Assembly: GCA_016801845.1 (NCBI GenBank)
Contig: CM028931.1
Span: 14,641,555 to 14,705,554, forward strand
From: Polydactylus sextarius
Lineage: Eukaryota; Chordata; Actinopteri; Polynemidae
Reading direction: 5' to 3'
Length of the DNA stretch: 64,000 bases
Shown here: positions 1-11,522 of the stretch, piece by piece
How positions within the stretch are numbered: the stretch's first letter is position 1
How the letters are laid out: each line of letters begins with the position of its first letter
Position numbers and translations under genes: made by a program
The notes under the pieces: generated by a model
Told to the model about the DNA's origin: nothing
The model's database searches: none
The model's input: only the letters and a program-made list of their open reading frames with translations

Positions 1-578
1 TCTTCCTCCTTCTAAGGTAGTATAGTATATAGGCCGTTTCCACCGCAGGAACCTCTTACAGGAACTCGACGGTTGGCGCATGTCTCCAGGAACAGTTCCT
101 GTGAGGTGAAACTCAGGAACCTTTAGTGGCCGAAAAGTCCCAGTCCAGGGGTAGGTACTTATTTCACCCCGAAAAGTTCTTGTTTAGGGTTTTACGTTGC
201 CTCGGTGGTGATTGGTTGTGACTCAAGATGGTTCACGACGCAGTCAACGAAGTGACACAGTTGAAACTGTCACAAAATGATCAGATATAATGATCAGTGA
301 GTGGTGGACCTTCCAACGCAAACTTTCTCTCTCTCTCACTGCGGACGATTGGCAAAGTCCGTCCTGTCGCATCACAGCTCGGGGTCTTTACCCTCAGTGG
401 AGACACAGATGTTACAAGGGCCAAGTGACCAGGAACTTCCTCGGTGGAAACGCAGCTATAGTCGAGTCAAGTAGAGATGGAACGTTATAGTGGAAAAGAG
501 ACACTGTTGTAGATAAGATACGCTGACCAGGCACGATTTGTTTTTCCTACTAATATAAACATCACTTCATCGTTTCAG
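1..578. mobile_element. MITE-like DNA in a bdp1 intron
   Basis: No exon is visible before the acceptor at 578. An element of about 420 bp seems to run from about 33 to 455: its left end GTTTCCACCGCAGGAAC matches the inverse of the right end (AGGAACTTCCTCGGTGGAAAC). From about 455 to 505 the sequence resembles the right end of the element at 1622-2420 (AGTCGAGTCAAGTAGAG, TAGTGGAAAAG), suggesting nesting. The class is not identified. Confidence 0.5.
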
Positions 579-1052
579 TTTGACAGTTGAAGTCCAGCGA
601 GCAAAAGGACCAAACCCAGCGCAGGAACGCGACCCCATCTTTGAGCGCGGCTCCACCACAACATACTCGAGCTTCAGGAAAGGGACTTACTCCAAACCCT
701 GGTCCAGCGAAGGTTGTGTCCACGTAGATCCTGATACACTCTTACATCTCTATATATTTGTTATTAATTAGTAGATTATTTGCTGTTTTTTTTCCACCAG
801 AGACGGACATGTTCTTCCTGGCGGTCAGTATGGTCGGGACAGACTTCTCCATGATCTGTCAGCTGTTTCCTCACAGAGCTCGATCAGAGATCAAGGTCAG
901 TCATACACTATTTACTCAACTCACTGCTCCTATACTTATATATATATAAAACACAACGATGGCTGTTTTCATTAATTGCATTGATTCAAACTTCCAGAAC
1001 AAATTCAAAAAAGAAGAGCGAGAAAATTCCTGGAGGATCGATAAAGCTTTCA
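579..1052 (+). CDS. bdp1: bdp1 exons encoding the SANT/Myb-like domain
   Basis: Three exons (579-712, 801-895, 998-1052) encode the BDP1 SANT domain. The first has the pre-SANT segment ending DPIFERGSTTTYSSFRK and KPWS; the second has TDMFFLAVSMVGTDFSM and QLFPHRARSEIK; the third has NKFKKEER and SWRIDKAF. In BDP1 this region contacts TBP-BRF1-DNA and is required for TFIIIB assembly (family knowledge). The introns are only about 90-100 bp. The acceptor at 578 leaves one base to finish a codon begun in an exon upstream of the window. Confidence 0.95.
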
Positions 1053-1941
1053 GTGAGTATCGAGCAGGACGTTGGTTAAACGCGACGTTAAATCGTTACC
1101 GTTACCCGTATAACGCGCGCTCCGATTCAGCTTCCGCCGTTGATTTTTTTTTTTTTTTTTTTTTTTCCCCCGCAGGAGAACGGCGGAAGCTGGACATCGA
1201 GTATTTCTCGAAGCTGCTGGAGAAAGTGCTGGAGGTCCAGCAAAACAAGAAGAAGCTCAAGTCGCTCGCCGTCAAGAATTCCCCCAAGAAGCGCAGCAGA
1301 AAGACGAAGAGCAAGATTAAAAACGAGGAGGACGAGGAGGAGGAGGAGGAGGGGGAAGACGAGGAAGATCAGCTTCCTGATTTGGAGGACGAGAAGGAGG
1401 GAGAGAAAGAGAACGAAGATCTGTGTAATGAGGGAGCAGCAGCCGCTTCGAAGATGAAGAGACGACGCAAAAGAAAAACGAAACAGGCCGCGATGGACGA
1501 CGAACCGAAGGAGAAGAAAAAGAAACGGAGCGAAAAGAGCAACAAACAAGGTACAGGAGCGTTCGGTTATTAAATGATTGATGGAAAACCAGTTGGTTTT
1601 TATATAGATACTTTTGACCAACTTTTCCACTGAACTGTTCCATCACTACTCTACTTGACTCTGCTCTTCGGTTCGTGCTCGAGGAGAACACAAAAACATC
1701 AGTAAGCGTTCATGGAGGACATGGAGGAGATGCTGTACTCGTTGCTGGGTTAGCTTACGACGAGGTAGGCTACGACTACGGATGGGAATCAAGAACCGGT
1801 TCCCATTTGGAACCGTTTCCAAACGGTCCGATCCATCTGTATCGTTCGCGTCTACACTTTTATCAGCTCTGTAAACGATCCCATACGTTGTTTGATGACT
1901 GCCCTTTCTGCAACAGCAACGCCATGTTTTTGACGGCCTGT

Positions 1942-1972
<31 letters not shown>

Positions 1973-4900
1973 TTACATTGCAATAAAGAATTATTTTCCG
2001 ATCCTTTGACTTCTGCCCTGGATCTTAATTGTATCTTAATTTAAATGATAATTATTAATGTGAGTCAAGGTTATGCATGTGTTAGCTTAAGAGCTAGCTA
2101 CGCTAATCTAGGAAAATATCTGACCTGGTCAGATTTATCCACCTGCTCCTCGTTCTCTCTTCGGAGAGGGAAGGAAACTGTGACGTGACGTCACCTACCA
2201 GACTGTTTGGTTTGTAGTCGAACCAGTTACGTGTTTTCAGGAGTCTGAAGTCTGTGTTTTATAAATGATGGTTGATTGTTTTAGTTGACAATCTCCCAAC
2301 TCGCTCTGACCAATCAGTGGCCGGCAATCTATTCACGTCACGTTTAATTATCGACTCAGATCTCTAAGGAAAAACTAAAAAAAGCGAGTAGAGTCGAGTA
2401 AAGTAGAGCTAGAACGGTCGTGGAAAAGCGAGTTGATCCTCGCTTGTGGTTAAATTAAATTTTTTTTCTTCTCAGGCGAAGCTTCTGTACCAGAAGACAC
2501 AGAGGCGGCGCTTCCTGATGACAACACTAGTTCGGACGTGTAATGAAACTTTCAAAGTGTTAACCAAAACAAAGCATTTTTTTACGCGTCTTTATTAAGA
2601 CAAAGTAAGTCCGATTTTGGTCTTTTTTCATCATCAGGTCCAAAAAAGCAGAGAATGCAAACGCGTCCAAGGACGGCGCCATCAAACCGGCTAAACTGTC
2701 ACGAGGCCGAGCGTCGAAACCGCTGCTGCCTTTGGGCAAGAAGTGGAGTAAAAAGCTTCCGGCGGCTTCCACGAAGGACAAAGAGGCGGATAAAGGGGAT
2801 GAGACTGCGAGCGAGCAAATCGCTAACGAACAGGTTATTACTTCAGATTCATCCGATTCTCTCTGTTGCGCTGTTACTTCACGTCGCTAAAGCTTACGCT
2901 AACCGTTTAGGTGAATGAAGAATCATCGACTTCAGAACAAATCGATAAGAGGAAGTCGGGTGATCGCGACGTTTCATCTGAAGAAGAGGATGCGGCTGTT
3001 CAACCTCCGAGACCCACCAGGTACAAGAGACATTCCCATTTCCCAGTAGATACGATAGATTATAGATGGTGTAAACCTAGTTCATCGTTGTGTTACTGTG
3101 TGTTGTAGATATGGGAGAGTGCCCAAACCGACCAATCCATTGATCTACCCCGCCAAAGAGGATCCAAAAACCTCAGCGTCCGACGCCACCCCCGCCTCCC
3201 CTGCAGAGCTCCGACGCCTCCGCTGCCAAGCCCAAACCTAAAAGCGCGGCCAAGAGGGTAAGATCATCAAAGCAGCAACTGGCCCAAGAGTCCAAAAAGC
3301 CCAAACTGGTCACCCTGAGGGCCTCGCAGTCCGAATTCAGCGACGATGACGACGAAAAGCAGACGGACCGTGAAGACGTAGAAGAGGAGGAGCAGACGGC
3401 TTGTAGCTCCAGCAGAGACACAGTCGCCCCGGCGTTTGTGCCCGCCAGCCTGCGCTCCCCACATCCTGTCATCCCTGAGGTGGAGGAGACAATGGAGGAG
3501 GTACGAGAAACCGTTTCCCATAATGCCTTGCGCACACGCACGACCTCCATTCATTTCATTTAATATTTGTTTTTTTTTTTGTTTTTTATCGTCATAACTC
3601 TCTCAACGTGCTTTCGTTGCTGTCATTTTTTTTTTTTTGTCTTGTTTTCCCCTGTGCATGTTTTGTCTTTACATCCCATAATTCACACGCTTCACTCCCA
3701 CCCGTAGCTTGATATCTTGGCCAATATGCCCGACGTGTTGGGCATCTCCCAAGATGCACTGTGCCCCGATGCCTCATACGACGGGGCTCATAATGAGACA
3801 GCTGAGCCATGTGAACATCAGTTGGACCTGCTGGTTGTAAGTTGTCTAACTATTGTAACACATAAGACTTGAAATTCCGACCATTAACTAGGGGTGGGTG
3901 GTATAAACGGTAAAAACGGTATGTGCTATAAATTTGGCCGACGATAGAGATTTTGATTATACCTGCATATCGCGATGCGTCATTACGTCGTCAAAATGAG
4001 TTTGACGATGATTAACGGTTTGGTAAAATAACTGCGAGCAGCGAGCGCGTGGAGGAAGAGGAGGAGGAGCCGGTACAACGTCAATAATACGGTCAAGGTT
4101 TGGATTTAACCTCTTCTTCCCTGACGCCCCCATTACCGGGGACAGAGTGGGTCACACGTGATTTCACGGTTTGACGCAGCTGCGCTGCACAAACATCGGC
4201 ATGTTTACTGTCCTCAGAAACGTCAGAATCTCAGCTAAAAGCTAAAGCTACAAACAATTAAAAGAGCAAGTAAACAAACTCCACAAAAAGATGTTTACAC
4301 AAACAGCGCTTCGTAAACAAACGAACGAACGACGTTTCACGAATTAGCAGTGACAGACAACTCAAGACCTGTGATTGGATGAGAAGTAGCATTCTTGACT
4401 ATTTTATGTTACTTAATAGTTTAGAAAACAACTTCCTGCTAGAATATACCGTCTACTGTGGTTCAGATTACACAGCAATATAGATTTTAGGCCGTATCGC
4501 CCACCCCTACCATTAACCCCCAGTTACAATAAACGTTTTAATATCACATCTGAGACCTCGTCTCAGTTTCATCCACAAATGGGCTAACGCATGTGTTTCC
4601 TCGTTGAGTCGCACCATCTTTATCTGAGAGTTTGTGCAGCCTTGCTGTTTCATATTTTTGCTGCGCTGGTCCATTTTTGTGTTCAGATGTAATCAGCTGA
4701 CTAAGACGTGGGAAATGAATGGCGAAAAAATGTAACTGGGGCTGCTGTAATATACCTTTTTCATATACAAATACATCATGTCCTTTCACCGCTAGTGTGG
4801 CTCATTTCGGGAGTCTTTAACGGAAACTGTATTATGTTTGTTTCCCGCAGGACGTTATAGACTTTCTTTCCTCAGAACACACAGAAGGTTTGTTGAAGAA

Positions 4901-7900
4901 TATTCTGATATCTGCTAATGGATTACACATTTTTTTAATAGTTTCATTGACTAAAACGTCCTTTTTTCGATGTTTTTGTTTCAGTATCCGAGGACGAGAG
5001 CTACAACGAAGCCGCTCAAACCTTATTGACCATCGGCAACCTGACTCACCTCTCTCAGTCAACCATACAAGATCATTTAACAGGTCAGAGGCATTTATCT
5101 ATTTGGATTTTGTTTGTTTTCGAGTCAAAATAACGCTGTAATGTTCAACTGCAGATCCAACGTCAGTCGTCGTGGATGAAATCAGACCAAACCAGGAAGA
5201 AGAAACTGCATCGGAAGCTGCTCTTCTCACTTCTGGTCATGAAATCACAGAAACATCCACTGAGACCATCGTGGAGCCGCAAAACAGCACGACGGACAAC
5301 GATAATGGCGATGTTCCCGTCTGTAAATCCAGTGATCAGATTGTCTTTTCGGATCCGTTGCAGTCAAGCTCTCCGCAGCCCAAGAAAGGGCGCTCAACCA
5401 AGGTGAAGCCTAAACCGAACCTGGGCCGAACCTCAAGGACCGCGCGGCCTGCAAACCTTCTAGTCACTGATTCAGTATCTGCTCCAGAACCGGCACAGAC
5501 CCCCAAGATACCAGAACGTCTCTCTGAAGAGCTGCCGCTCAGTCAAGAGACGACTGCGAGCCAAGCTCCAGAGAGAACTGGAGTCCAGTTTGAGTCCAGT
5601 AGAGACGCAACATCCGAGTCCTCAAATGAAAAACCGACGCCCCCCTTCGCTGAGTCATTGAAATCCAACGCATCGGGCTCAGAAACACAAGTCGAACGAG
5701 GGTCAAACGCAGATCCATCCCCGCTTCAAGAACCCGTCGACCCGAAAGCAGAGAGCGACGTCGCATCTGCGTGCCAGTCGAGAAAGAGCCGATTACAAAA
5801 AATCAAACCCAAACCGAATCTGGCGCAGACGTCGAGAACAGCGCGGTCGAAACCTCAAACGAAGCAAGACTCTTCAGAGAAAGACGTTGAACCAGAAGCA
5901 GAAGCAGCTTGTCCTACCTCCAGTTTGAGCTTATTATTTGAATCAGGCTCTACCCTGTCTGTAACTGAGGAGACGATCACCGATGTCGGACCTGGTCGTC
6001 AGGAGTGTTTCGGTGTGTCAACGTTAGACCAGACGACCTCAGAAAACCTCAATCTTTCTGCCGATCTTTTTGAAACGCCGTCGACGTTTGAGTCCACGGT
6101 AACATCTGAGAGTAGCGGTAACTTGGTGACACCTGAGAAAGAAGAGAGTGAAGCTGCGTCGACCAGCAAGGCTAAGAGGGCGCGATTACCGAAAGTCAAA
6201 CCCAAACCGAACCTAACGCAGACGCCGAGACCCACGCGGTCAAAACCTCAAACCACCAACGACCCTGTGACGCACGCGCAGCTCACGGAGAAACCCTGCA
6301 GCTCAAAATCAGAGCCGGGATCCACTGACAGTCCGGTGGCAGAGGCGGCAGAAGTAGAAACCCGGCCAACTTGCAGCATTACCCTTCTTGTAAAACCTAC
6401 TCAAAGCGCTGGCGCCGCTTCAGTTTCGGTGCCGCCGTTGGAAATATCCGCTGCCCGCAAACCCACGGAGTCGACCTCAACTGTAGAACAAAAAACAGAT
6501 GTTGGAATGAATTCAAGCTCAGACGGTTCAGAACCGAACGCACCTCAAAGACGACGCAGGTTTTCCAGGGTCAAACCTAATTTGGGATCATCCACCAGGA
6601 CTACACACACCAAACTGCAGCCTGAGAACGCTGGCAAACCCTCCGAACCGTCTTTAAATGTAACATCACAGCAGCATGTGGACAATTCACAACCAGCGGG
6701 AGACGGTAGTCCCTCGAGATCAACACGTTCCCTGTTAAATACAGAACTCGGCTCAACAAAATCTGCTCCCGCAGAGTCAGAAAAGACGCTCGGCGGCAGG
6801 AGCGATGCAGTTACGGCCTCCGGTCCTGTCACATCAGCGTCTCTAGCTGCTGACAATCAACCCGCGTCGACAGATTCAGTTCCCGAAAATAACAGCAGGG
6901 AAAAATCCACCGGCGAGAGCGAAGCCAGAGGAGGCAAAGTGTCAGATAACGACGACGAGGAGGCCGGAACCTCTTCCCCAGGGGGTCGCCAGCCCGATCC
7001 AGCCGCTGAGTCTTCAGAAGACGGCTCCACCGAGTCGAAAATAAATCCCACGTCGGCCGCTAACGCCGGCTCCCTTCTGCATCCAAAAGAAAGCAGCCCT
7101 CAGCCTTTTTCACAAAGTCTTTCATTGGGTAAAGAAGAAGAAGAAGGTTTAAAAACGAGTGAAACTAATCGAACATCAAACAAAAAATCTCAATCTGCCC
7201 AAAGGTGAGCCATCAGTGACATTTAACACGTTCTAAAAAAGGAAAAATACTGCTGTTTTATCTACTTTTTCATGTTTTAAATAGAAATCTCTCAAGTAAC
7301 TCTATATTTTCTTTCCTTTAAGCACTGATGATGCGCCGTCAGAGCTGTCTGACTCATCCAAATCTTCAAATAAAGCCACTCAAACTCGCAGAGGCAGACT
7401 TATTAAACCCAAACCCAACCTGGGACGCAGCGGTCGTCCTTCACAAGCCCCGCAAGTTCAAAACGCAGCACAAGCAGAAGCAGCTTTGAAAGGTTTTTTT
7501 TTTTTTTTTTACTTATTTATTTATTTTGTTGAAACTTTTTACCCCAGTGTGCCGAGCATATTTTTTTAGTCTCATTGACGCAAATTCGGTTTTCTCTCTC
7601 TCTCTCTCCAGAAACGGTTTCCCTCGCACCTTCGACGTCTTCAGTTTCCGCTCAGCAGCCAGCAGGGGGAGCTGTTGAACCGCGTGGCGACCAGGAGTCG
7701 ACTCCTAATGATCCGGGGTCCTTGCTGGGCCGTTTGACGCGAGCGTCGGACGGTTATACCCAAGTAGGATAAATCAATCAAATACAAGGAGACGCATCGT
7801 GTCACCACTAATGCGACGCGTTGAAGATCTAAATCATGTGCCAACAAACAAAATAGAAGAGAATAGTCTGGATTTACGATTAATACTTTGTCACCTTCCT

Positions 7901-10900
7901 AAAGTAATCGTAAAAAAAGTCATTTTTCTTATGTTTGTTATTATTCTTCTTTGACAACCAAATTTTTGTACCGAGCTCATAGACGGAGCTTGGTCTGGCA
8001 AAGATCCCATAGACGGGAAGTTCTCAGAGGCGGGATTAACGAGCGTCTATCAAATTCCTCTGTGTGCTGCTGGACAGAGCTACGACCAATCGGGCCACCG
8101 CTTCCGACGACGGAAATTCAAAACGTCACCGATTCAAAGAAAACTCGCCGCTAAAATCTCTCAAAACGGCAGCTGCAGCCCGATCGAACGATTCCCGCTC
8201 CTCCACGGCCGCCATTTTGGCTCTGTTTTAGGTCGTTTAACCAGCGCATCATCGGGTTAAACCTGCAAGTCATTTATTTCTCTTAAGACACACACAGTGT
8301 TGTTATTATATCGTCCTTTTTGGGTCTGAAAAACCTGAAAGAATGACTTCGGAGGTTATTTTAGGAAGGTGTCGACTCTTAGATAACGTCCAGTTTCCTG
8401 TTGGAGTTTATCTGACGGGGTCTGATATCGTTCCATCGACGCGCTGTCACCGCATTGATCAGCGTCGCGTCGAGATCCCTCAGCGTATCCGAGGATAAAG
8501 CCTCCGACATGTTCTTTTTTTTTTTTTCCCTGTAATCCTAGACCACATCGACACCGAGCCGAGAGGGGACCCAAAATCACCCGAGTCTCACAATGTTTCC
8601 CAACAGTAAGTCAAACACGTATCATAACCTCCCCTTCCCCGCTTGCAGTGGCGCACAGAATACGCACAAATACCCCCTCTTTCTCATCCTGGCTCTCAGT
8701 GCTGCCGGAGCAGGTTCAGTCAGATCCGGATGAACCGTTTTTCATCCTCTCTCTGACTGAGATCCCCGTCTGCCTGTCGGGGGAGGTGGCGGACGTCGCG
8801 GCCGAGCCTCTCCCTTATCTTCCCGCACGGGATGCGTCGATACAGGACCAGAGGTTTGTGTCCGCCTCTTCTTTCTTTCTTTTTTTATCGTCCTCGCAGG
8901 CATGCAGCCTGTTTTGTCGCGCCGTACGATTCGATTCCGTAACCTTCTCCGCCCACTCTGAGCAGCGTTCCCGGAGAGAGTCTGGCAGCAGCTGGAGATG
9001 GGGCCGTGTCTGATGCCCCCGCAGAAAGCGGTGAAACGGGCCTTATCGGTGGGCCAGATACAGTAAGTGAAGCTTCAAGCAACCACTTGTGTCTGCGGTG
9101 TGATAAAATGTCTGTATTTGTCACATTTTCTTTCTTTTTTTTTTTAAAGAACCCGCAGCAGGAATCGCTCACGGAGAATCCAGTGCATCCACATGGTAGA
9201 GTGGAGTAATTACCTTATCTCTCATCTGTTACACCACCGGTTTCTGTTGTATCAGTTACAATTAACGTCGATTTTTTTTTTTTTGTTTGTTTCGTGCGCG
9301 TGTTTTTGGTACAGAGGCGACGGCAGCGCAGCCACCCGAACCGCCGCAGACCGAAGAGAATAACGTCGAGACGGAGGTTCCCCGAACGAGGCGGGGAAGA
9401 CGAGGTAAGAGAGCACGGACGTATTCTCGTTAGACACGCTGCGCGGCCGCGCCTGTTCCACCGTGTCGCTATTTTCTCTCCGCGAAAGGAGCCAAAGCGC
9501 AGGCTGAACCCGACGCCGCGGGGAGGAAACGGGCCGGCGAGACCGCAGCTGACGAGGCCGTCGCCAAGCCGCGGGAAGGGAGCGACGTCCGCTTCAGTGC
9601 CGAAAAGGAGACGCCGGCAGCACAGACGAACACCAGAAAGACTAAAGGAGGCAACGCTGGGAGAAGGTGAGGAAAAGCTGTTAGAATAGAACAGACTTTA
9701 TTTGTCCCACCCAGGGGGAATTTATCTGTTAAACGGCATCAAATCAATCAATAGAAAATAAATAAAAAGGTGATGACTTGCGAGAAATCCCCTCTGGATG
9801 TAGTAACGGCCAAACGCTAACAGCGAGCAGCTGCTCCGGGTCGCTCCATCTCTCCTTAATAAACATCAAGATCCCACGTCCTTCATCTTGTCGGTCTCGT
9901 TACCTCCCTGTCCTCTGACAGATCTCAGTGAGACACATGATGCTGCTCTGTAGCTGGTCAGCGCCGTCACTTCTTCATCTTATGGGGAGAGATCGTAACC
10001 TGCCCGTCGCACCGAGCTATTAGACGGATCTTGGTCCGGCAAAGATCCCGTAGACAGGAAGTTCTCAGAGGTGGGATCAACAGGCGCCTATCAAATACCT
10101 CAAATACCAGAGCTACAACCAATCACACAACTCATTATGATGACGTATGTGCAGCAACCGATTATAGTTCGTTACCTTTTCCTCCATTTTCAAAGAAAAC
10201 TCGCTGTTAAAAGAGCAGAGAACAGACAGGTTGGTCAGACTGAGTTAAACATGAAATTCAATGTAGCGTCACAAACGAGACCAGGACCAGACAGGACCAG
10301 GACCAGACGGGACCAGGCTGGATAAAACATTCATTCCCCTCAGTTACAGACGGTAACGATGGTTTGTACCAGTTTTTCTTCTCATGGTGCTTTACTCCTC
10401 TGTCTCCACTGGGATCTGGGGTCACGAGGAAAAAAAGAAAAGAAAAAAAGAAAAGAAAAGAAAAAAGAAGGAAAACAAGACAAAAAAGAAGGAAAAAAAG
10501 AAAGAAAAAAAACAAGAATAAAGAAAAAACCGAGGAAAAAAGAAAAAACAAAGAAAATTTTTTTTTTTAAAAAACTGGGAAAAAAAGAAAAAAACAAGGG
10601 CAAAAGGAAAAAAAACCAAGGAAAAAAGAAAGGATGAAAAACATGGGGAAAAAAGAAAAAAAAAAAAAAAAAAAAGAAAAATTAAGGAGAAAAGAAAAAC
10701 AAGAATAAAGAAAAAACAAGGAAAAAGTAAAAAAACAGAAAAAAATAAAAAAAAACTAGGGAAAAAAGGAAAAAAAAATTAAGGAAAAAAGAAAAGAAAA
10801 AAACAAGGAAACCAGAAAAGATAAAGAACAAGGAAAAAAAAAAAAGAGAAAAACAGAAAAAAAGAAAAGAAAAAACAAAGAACTGATAAAAAAGAAAGTA

Positions 10901-11488
10901 CAGTTTTAGTTAAAATGTTTTATAAAGTTTAGACGCTGTTGTCAAACCAGCTGCCGTGGCAACAACAACTACTGAAACACAATTAAAATGTTTTTCTGTT
11001 GTTTAATTCCGGACAGAAAACCTAAAGATCTTCCTCCTCCTTCCCGTCGTGACGCGAGCGGCGTCGCCGCATCAAGAGATTCTCCACCTCGTCCTCGTCC
11101 TCCCGGTCGATCAGCTGCCAGAGGCTCTAAGGTCAAAACACCCGCAGCTTCCACGTCGCCACACAGTCCGACACAAAACCGCCCGGCGCCTTCAGCGCCT
11201 CTAACAGCGGCGGACGTGGAGCTGAACGCCGAACACGGCCCGGACCCGAGACCGAGCGCTTCTCAGCGCGCGGCCGAGGTAAGGAGGGTCGCACGGAGAG
11301 AGTGGTTTTCATTCAGCCGACGCCTCAGAGGCGAGGAGGTCGGAACGAGCGGCCCTTTTTTTTATTTTCCCGTTTGTCTTTTGTTTTTGCAGGCGTCTCC
11401 GCAAATGGACTGCGTGGACGAGGAGCCCACCAACGTGTCTCAGTACTTCTTGAGTGATATTTTCACAGAAGTGGAAGAGGTGGAGTGA
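579..11488 (+). CDS. bdp1: bdp1, TFIIIB subunit B'' (3' part, 22 exons)
   Basis: BDP1 joins TBP and BRF1 to form TFIIIB, which places RNA polymerase III on tRNA, 5S and U6 promoters in the nucleus. Coding exons read: 579-712, 801-895, 998-1052, 1176-1550, 2476-2539, 2638-2833, 2911-3020, 3109-3500, 3708-3836, 4851-4887, 4985-5083, 5155-7204, 7323-7492, 7612-7763, 8542-8605, 8649-8853, 8966-9062, 9150-9195, 9315-9404, 9489-9666, 11017-11278, 11393-11488. Evidence is the SANT segment (FFLAVSMVGTDFSM, QLFPHRARSEIK), the LDILANMPDVLGISQDAL block, the EPFFILSLTEIPV block and the C-terminus NVSQYFLSDIFTEV, all BDP1 hallmarks. About 1,700 codons are visible; family members reach about 2,600 residues, so the N-terminus is upstream of the window. 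All intron phases agree except in exon 3109-3500, which carries a +1 shift. The small exons between 7612 and 9666 are the least certain and rest mainly on phase. Confidence 0.93.
1176..1550 (+). CDS. bdp1: bdp1 exon with acidic and basic low-complexity tract
   Basis: This exon follows the SANT exons and encodes the helix after the domain (DIEYFSKLLEKVLEVQQNKKK). A lysine-rich stretch, an uninterrupted Glu/Asp run (about 1325-1365) and a second Lys/Arg-rich stretch follow. The acceptor is preceded by a run of about 24 T and CCCCCGCAG. The antisense strand of this low-complexity exon gives long Leu/Phe-rich open frames, which are shadows. Confidence 0.9.
1622..2420. mobile_element. non-autonomous DNA element in a bdp1 intron
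   Basis: The ends are imperfect inverted repeats of about 43 bp: left CTTTTCCACTGAACTGTTCC then ACTCTACTTGACTCTGCTC; right GAGTAGAGTCGAGTAAAG then TCGTGGAAAAG. The inside has no long reading frame and holds an A-run at about 1947-1971. A related right end occurs at about 455-505. I could not define a target-site duplication. Confidence 0.6.
3109..3500 (+). CDS. bdp1: bdp1 exon containing a +1 frameshift
   Basis: The exon enters in the frame of YGRVPKPTNPLIYPAKED and leaves in another frame, SSDASAAKPKPK, KKPKLVTLRASQSEF and HPVIPEVEETMEE. Both halves look like BDP1 and both splice junctions fit their own half. The exon has 392 bases; phase continuity needs a length one base shorter or two longer. 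The frames overlap openly only between a TGA at 3141-3143 (second frame) and about 3209, so the shift lies there, perhaps in the A5 run near 3166 or the C5 run at 3189. It could be a sequencing or assembly error, an indel allele, or a real defect. Confidence 0.85.
3889..4509. mobile_element. hAT-type non-autonomous element with 8-bp TSD
   Basis: The 621-bp element starts TAGGGGTGGGTGG and ends CGCCCACCCCTA (inverted: TAGGGGTGGGCG). It is flanked by a perfect 8-bp direct duplication CCATTAAC (3881-3888 and 4510-4517). Eight-base duplications with this kind of terminus are the signature of hAT transposons. It has no transposase frame. Part of its inside (about 4110-4275) is shared with 25340-25520. 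Confidence 0.85.
5155..7492 (+). CDS. bdp1: bdp1 giant exon with KPKPNL repeats, plus following exon
   Basis: The 2,050-bp exon 5155-7204 and the exon 7323-7492 encode a Ser/Thr/Glu-rich, probably disordered region. It contains a recurring basic motif of the form KVKPKPNLGRTSRTAR: near 5400, 5800, 6195, 6560 (degenerate, RVKPNLGSSTRT) and 7405 (IKPKPNLGRSGR). Spacing inside the big exon is about 370-400 bp (roughly 125-130 residues). Vertebrate BDP1 proteins are known for a large repeat region after the SANT domain; here the spacers are diverged and only the basic core is kept. Confidence 0.9.
7970..8158 (+). repeat. interspersed repeat, copy 1 of 2 in bdp1 introns
   Basis: It begins CCGAGCTCATAGACGG and continues through GGCAAAGATCCCATAGAC, AGTTCTCAGAGGCGGGAT and GAGCTACGACCAATCGG to AAAGAAAACTCGC. 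A direct copy with many substitutions lies at 10011-10214. It has no coding potential. The rest of the intron 7764-8541 shows nothing else recognisable. Confidence 0.7.
10011..10214 (+). repeat. interspersed repeat, copy 2 of 2 in bdp1 introns
   Basis: This is the same family and orientation as 7970-8158 (CCGAGCTATTAGACGG, GGCAAAGATCCCGTAGAC, AGTTCTCAGAGGTGGGAT, GAGCTACAACCAATCAC, AAAGAAAACTCGC). It lies in the intron 9667-11016. The element class is not recognised. Confidence 0.7.
10425..10890. repeat. polypurine (A/G) tract
   Basis: About 460 bp of the last large bdp1 intron are almost purely A and G on the + strand, built from AAAAAAGAAAAGAAAA-type runs with few pyrimidines. The apparent Lys-rich and Phe-rich reading frames here are composition artefacts. 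A GACCAGGACCAGACAGGACC-type short tandem repeat precedes it at about 10278-10318. Confidence 0.9.
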
Positions 11489-11522
11489 GCGAGTGGAGGA
11501 ACTGGTGAAAAAAGCAAATAAA
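11393..11522 (+). CDS. bdp1: bdp1 last coding exon and poly(A) signal
   Basis: The final exon 11393-11488 encodes a conserved acidic C-terminus (ASPQMDCVDEEPTNVSQYFL, then SDIFTEVEEVE) ending in TGA at 11486-11488. An AATAAA hexamer lies at 11517-11522, about 30 bases after the stop, followed by a GU-rich stretch, so the 3' UTR may be very short. Further AATAAA-like sites near 12050 and 12178 could give longer forms. Confidence 0.85.

Noticed and set aside
1127..1691. Leu- and Arg-rich frames of 105-167 codons on both strands
   Set aside because: They are shadows of the acidic/basic bdp1 exon 1176-1550 in other frames.
3109..3209. A mini-intron explaining the frame change
   Set aside because: No GT donor in the right phase exists before CCCTGCAG at 3199-3206, and the available interval is far below a workable intron length.
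10258..10637. Lys-rich and Phe-rich frames
   Set aside because: They come from the polypurine tract in a bdp1 intron, with no domain or splice support.
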